DNA of 64,000 nt from Liolophura sinensis (taxonomy: Eukaryota > Mollusca > Polyplacophora > Chitonida > Chitonidae): assembly GCF_032854445.1 (NCBI RefSeq), contig NC_088304.1, positions 13,219,704 through 13,283,703 of the forward strand. Direction: 5' to 3'. A program made the translations under genes and the position numbers. Positions 59,751-64,000 of the stretch are shown here, in pieces. How positions within the stretch are numbered: the stretch's first letter is position 1; each line of letters opens with the position of its first letter. The notes under the pieces were generated by a model. It saw only the letters and a program-made list of their open reading frames with translations, was not told the origin of the DNA and did no database searches.

Positions 59751-59817
59751 ATAATAATATAATTAAAAAACGCACAAAGGGTTAAACCAGAGCTGCGGTG
59801 ACAGCGTGATAGTTGGT

Positions 59818-60966
59818 AAATGGTCACACGTAACATGTGAAATACGTCCTGTTGTCAATCTACCTTAGTCAGGGTTTTATTCAACTGTTCATGTAAATGC
59901 ATAAATTGTAGCAAATTATATGCCCCATAGCACCATACGCTACATTGGCTTAGGCAAAAATAGGTAAAAAAAAATGAAATTTTGCTAAAGTGAAATTTAT
60001 CATACATCACTGGTCAATAAATACTCAGAATGCTGCGTTGTCGTGACATTTAACATTAAAAAAAAGCTGTTTAATCAACGGAATGATTGCATGTTGCCGT
60101 AGCGTAACGGTTACCTGACTCAAAGGGTTGTCACGTTTTCTTTGAACTCTGTCCTGTATTTCATACCTTTACCCGAATCAATCAGTTCAACAAGGATGCC
60201 TCAAATCAATCTGGGTCGCTGTGAGTTCAAGTGCAGCTCATGCTGGCTTCCTCTCCGGCCGTAAGTGGGAAGGTCTGCATTGGTTGCGGTTTATATGACG
60301 ACTTTGTTAGTTCACCGTCTGCTTCATAAATGTAGGGCCCGTGTACAAGGAAGCAGTAGTTACGGGTTGGCTGAAAAATTGACTGTTGGCGATATGGTGT
60401 AACGCTTGTCTGACTAGATCTCCACACGACGTTCCTATGACATAGAAGAATTTGTTTGCTTACCTACTCGTATCGATCACAAGGTGGTTCGTCTGGATAG
60501 ATAATAATTCATCATCTTCCAACAAAGATGCTTCTAAACAGTCTGCGTGTCAGTGTAGGATGATTACACAACGTCTTTGGTGTCAACTTTGTTGCTCGAA
60601 AAATTCATACTTCTGCGAGTAAATCATTAAATATTTAGTCTGGTGTCTGGGCTATTTAAACAAAAACAGTATAACGAGTTCGAGGCAGTCAGACCAAATA
60701 AATAATTTTTTGTTGAAAGTGTTTTTGTATATTAAATGCCATGACAACACTTTGCGTGCATTTTGAGTAATTCTAGACCAATCACTAATACATTGCAATG
60801 AATACCACTGCATATTTCTTACCTGCATGTAATTGTGCTTAAGCCGTGGTGGATAGGGGTTCGTGTAAGTTGCTACTATTCATGCATTTACATGAACAGT
60901 TGTAGTAAAACCCCGACTGAGGTAAACTGTCAAGAGGCCTTTTTTCACCGGTTATGTTTGGCCATT
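59818..60966. mobile_element. Inverted-repeat-bounded segment, 1.15 kb (possible TIR element)
   Basis: Sequence at 59818-59920 (CAGGGTTTTATTCAACTGTT, CATGTAAATGCATAAATTG) pairs with 60868-60966 (CATGCATTTACATGAACAGT, TAGTAAAACCCCGACTGAGG). The arms are about 100 bp with roughly three quarters of bases matching. The interior holds a family-A fragment at about 60210-60285 and no transposase-like frame. It may be a non-autonomous transposon or an inverted local duplication. Confidence 0.55.
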
Positions 60967-61729
60967 TGCTCACTATGAATGTCTAACTAACTGTCGTCCC
61001 TGCTGTTGACTTACTGTCTATGCTGTATGTCTTTCATATCATTGTATAATATAAAGACGGACTCAATCCGACGCAGGCACTTATGTATTTACTAGTGCTG
61101 TAACCGATTTTAATAAGAAAAAAAAATCAACTCTTCAACAAGAACAAAACACCTATTATATAAGATAGCTGCATTATTTTGTTTCTATAGTTACAATTCA
61201 CAATCTGAAGAGATCCTGATCTTGCAATGGACATGCCGTTATGTAAAAGTATACAGCAATACAGCTGGAGATGCTCTTTAATTAGAAATCCTCGAAGTCG
61301 GTTTTCCCAAAGGAATGGCTTTGGTTATTTCTTTGAAACTTCACTGTTTCGTCTCTATAATTGAACATCGTTCGCTGAAAGCTTCTTTGGAAAACGTGGC
61401 AACGAAGAAATCTAATGACATTGGAATTTGAGAAGGCCATTCTTGGCACCGGGGAATGAGATTGGTCAGATCTGCTAGGCATGGCGTAACATTATGAATT
61501 ATGTTTCCTTTTCTGATGCGTTAAAATCGCTCCCGGCCACTTTAAGAAATTCATGATTAGACCTCCTGTGTGGGACTATTCCATTCCACGGCAAATCATT
61601 TCCAAATATTGTTAACCATTGCAAAGTATGGACAAGATGTCCTTAATATTCAGCAGGATTTGAACATGCAGCTTTATTTCATATGAGATTAGGAATGAAG
61701 CAAACTTTACACGTGTCATTTGGCTTTGT
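60967..61729. other. No gene seen
   Basis: This is AT-rich unique sequence. A 66-codon minus-strand frame at 61482-61282 ending in SFGKTDFEDF is unrecognised. Confidence 0.5.
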
Positions 61730-61945
61730 CGGGATACCATCTCTAAAAGACCTAGCTGTATCGAGTAACTGTCTCCAAAAGGCCATGCTGTTGTGGGGCT
61801 ACCCCCTAACAGACCTTACTATGTTGGGTCACCCTCTAAAAGGCCTAGCTCTGTCGGGTCATCCTCTAAAAGACCCTTGCTGTATCGGAACACAGTCTGT
61901 AAACGACCTTGCTGTATATCGGGTCACCGTCTGTAAAATGTATAA
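61730..61945. repeat. 32-bp tandem array, distal diverged copy
   Basis: About six or seven units of roughly 32 bp read GTCGGGTCACCCTCTAAAAG then GCCTAGCT, related to the units at 54110-54640 (TGTCGG, then CCACCGTCTC, then ATGACCTTGC). Flanking sequence also matches, so both arrays descend from one duplicated ancestor. Confidence 0.8.
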
Positions 61946-63199
61946 TTCCTCTCTTGCCGCTTTCTTTGTTGTATGCGGGCGATTCTTCAAGTTCCGTATG
62001 GAGCGCTAGCTGTGCCTTACACCCACGGATTCTTCTTTGTGAGACCGGAATGTTGTGTTTGATTATTGAAAAGATAGTGGGAAAGCGTGGGTGAGTTTGT
62101 CTTTGAAAACGAATCGATTCTCCGCTCTATAGATAGGAGCAGTAAGCAATGATGACTTCTCTGTGGATGATTGATTGAAATGAAAAAAAAAACATGCACA
62201 GTTGAGCATAAAAATACAAGTGCAGGTTCACAATACTGTAGCCATTTTAGAGTATTACAATACGTAGCATATCGCAGTTGTTCAGAAATAGAATCTTATT
62301 CTGATTTTCGAACAAACCACGCCACCTGAACTGGATACATGTCAATTTCGCAAACATCCAAGGTTAATAGGATGCCAGTTACACACAGCAACCAAAAGAA
62401 CTAGGGTATAATTTTCGTTGCCCATCTTTTCGATGTCAACAAGGTTGCTTGTACATTGCTGATGCAGCCTTGGTGGTGTTCCAACGCAACGTTCCGAGCA
62501 GAATCTGAGAGACATCTAACAGCATTTGTCCTCGTAAAGGGGAGTTCACACATACTTTTTTTGTTGAAAACATTTACTTCTGACGAGTTTGGAAAGTCTT
62601 CTTGTTATTGGCCCGGGACATCCACTTTGGTTAATTGCAGGTGCAAGGATGTCTGCTTCGATGTGTATATTCTTTGAAAAAAAATAAACCATGTCTTATT
62701 GGGATAAGCTAAAAAGCAAAGCCATGCAATTTTTGTTGTCGGCTAACGTACGTACCGATATCCGATAATCCTTATTGGTAGGTTATGATTCACTGACTGG
62801 TGGTAAATGCTTTCCTGGCACCGAAAGCTGGAAAGTAATCAAAGCCTTCATCTAGTACAATTCCACAGAACTCAAACTAAAATTTCTGGTCACCTCATTG
62901 CGCATCGAAAACTTACTCTTCATGGTTAGTGAAAAAACTTTAAGGAATTTGGCATCACTTATATCACTGGGATTGGGACAGACTTTCTGAGACTCAAAAG
63001 TGTTAACAGTATACCAGTTTGACACATTATGAAATCTAAACGCTATATTTTCAGAAACAAATTTCAAGGACATCGCTGAATTTTTGCAATATTTATATCA
63101 CTGGAGCTCCCGGCCATGACCCTGAGAGACACAAGATTTTACATTTATTTGTTAGAAATCATTTGTTTATTTGTTTGTTAAATACTTGCTCCTTGTATT
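61946..63199. other. Mostly unique sequence, no gene seen
   Basis: The first 100 bp match 54790-54860. The rest holds short unrecognised frames (for example 62456-62677 on the + strand). This part of the duplication is too diverged to align by eye. Confidence 0.45.
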
Positions 63200-64000
63200 G
63201 TAATATAATAACGAGCCGTCAGTCATAGAGCTTTTCCTCTTGAACCTTGTTATTTGCAAAACATAGAAAAGATTCCATAAAAGTAAAAGCTCTCGCCTGC
63301 ATATCACTTCATGTGATTTCATCAAACCAATAATTACCATTGATATTACTAACCATCGTTTAACACTGACGGTTGGATATTTTATTTTCAAAGATTGGAT
63401 TTTGTTTCCAACCGTCTAGGTCAGAGAGAATATTGAGTCTTATCTGGCATGTCGACATTGCTCGAGGCTTAGATCGCTTGATACATGTTGTAGGCTTCAG
63501 AGAATAATTGTTGGTGTAAAGGAACACGTTGTGGGAAACATAAATTAATGAACACAAGATCCATGTCCGAAACATTCGCTGGTAAAACTCCTAAACAAAA
63601 CAGAGCATGTAGCAGTTTGAAAGTGGGGAAATTATCCTTCGACTTGACAAAATATAACAAAATGAAAGCCCCTTCTTTTAAAAGAATCTTTGTTCTAGAA
63701 CATTGATAGATGATACTTCACGAATCTTTGCTGTCTTTGATAGCACAGTTATAATGTAGTGTTTTTATGTTAAACTGTATCGACGTGACAGTATATGGAA
63801 TTATAGTAGACGAGTACGTAAAATGGTTCACATTTGATGACACGTTTAAACACTAAAGTAATGTCAGCAGCACCTACATATAATCTGTGAGACTCTACCT
63901 AAAAGAAACCGGTAGGTGTCAGTTTACGCAATTATACTGGAGGGAAATTTTTAGTGAATAACCTAGTGAAATAACGTGAAATCCGGCGTTTTGCAAGTTT
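63200..64000. repeat. Segmental duplication, distal copy (runs off the window)
   Basis: It is colinear with 57555-58640 and lacks the SINE at 58216. The match continues to the last bases (AATCCGGCG, TTTGCAAG), so the duplicated unit extends beyond the window. Confidence 0.8.

Noticed and set aside
1-64000. LINE, LTR retrotransposon or DNA transposase genes
   Set aside because: No reverse transcriptase, integrase or transposase motif was found in any long frame; all mobile elements seen are non-autonomous.

Overview
The window looks like nuclear DNA of a marine invertebrate, most likely a mollusc. It is AT-rich, intron-dominated and full of tRNA-headed SINEs with an (AAAT)n tail of a kind I associate with mollusc genomes; that assignment comes from recollection and was not searched. 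There are no bacterial-style operons, phage genes, CRISPR arrays or rRNA genes.

Only one protein-coding gene can be supported: a Yippee-like (YPEL1-4 type) gene on the + strand. Its four coding exons (29682-29786, 30210-30253, 37611-37719, 42195-42284) join in phase to give a 115-residue protein with the family's two CX2C zinc knuckles, 52 residues apart. A non-coding leader lies directly upstream of the ATG from about 29327. A CpG-rich block ending in a consensus splice donor at 345/346 may be the distant promoter and first exon, which would make the first intron about 29 kb. A 6 kb stretch after the stop codon that holds no SINEs and ends at AATAAA (48383) with a GT-rich sequence after it is read as a long 3' UTR. 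The gene may therefore fill about three quarters of the window, though its 5' and 3' limits are inferred.

The rest is repeats. From 0 to 29 kb (putative first intron): SINEs, a 2.2 kb minisatellite of 69-bp units whose antisense strand is open except for one stop, a near-perfect 71-nt hairpin, two local duplications, a 0.5 kb fold-back element and a dispersed repeat in three copies. From 30 to 42 kb (later introns): SINEs, an 18-bp and an 85-bp tandem array, a fold-back element and a possible conserved non-coding block. From 48.4 to 64 kb (no gene recognised): more SINEs, 32-bp and 24-bp tandem arrays, a small TIR element, a degenerate GAAT-like tract, a large inverted pair, and two copies of a diverged segmental duplication, one carrying a SINE that the other lacks.

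The self-complementary, alternating pyrimidine-purine word TACATGTA is extremely common across the putative transcription unit and falls to about background after 48.4 kb. I see no convincing novel multi-gene system. The best leads are this motif field, the antisense-open minisatellite, the hairpins and fold-backs, and the SINE insertions with unusual structures.
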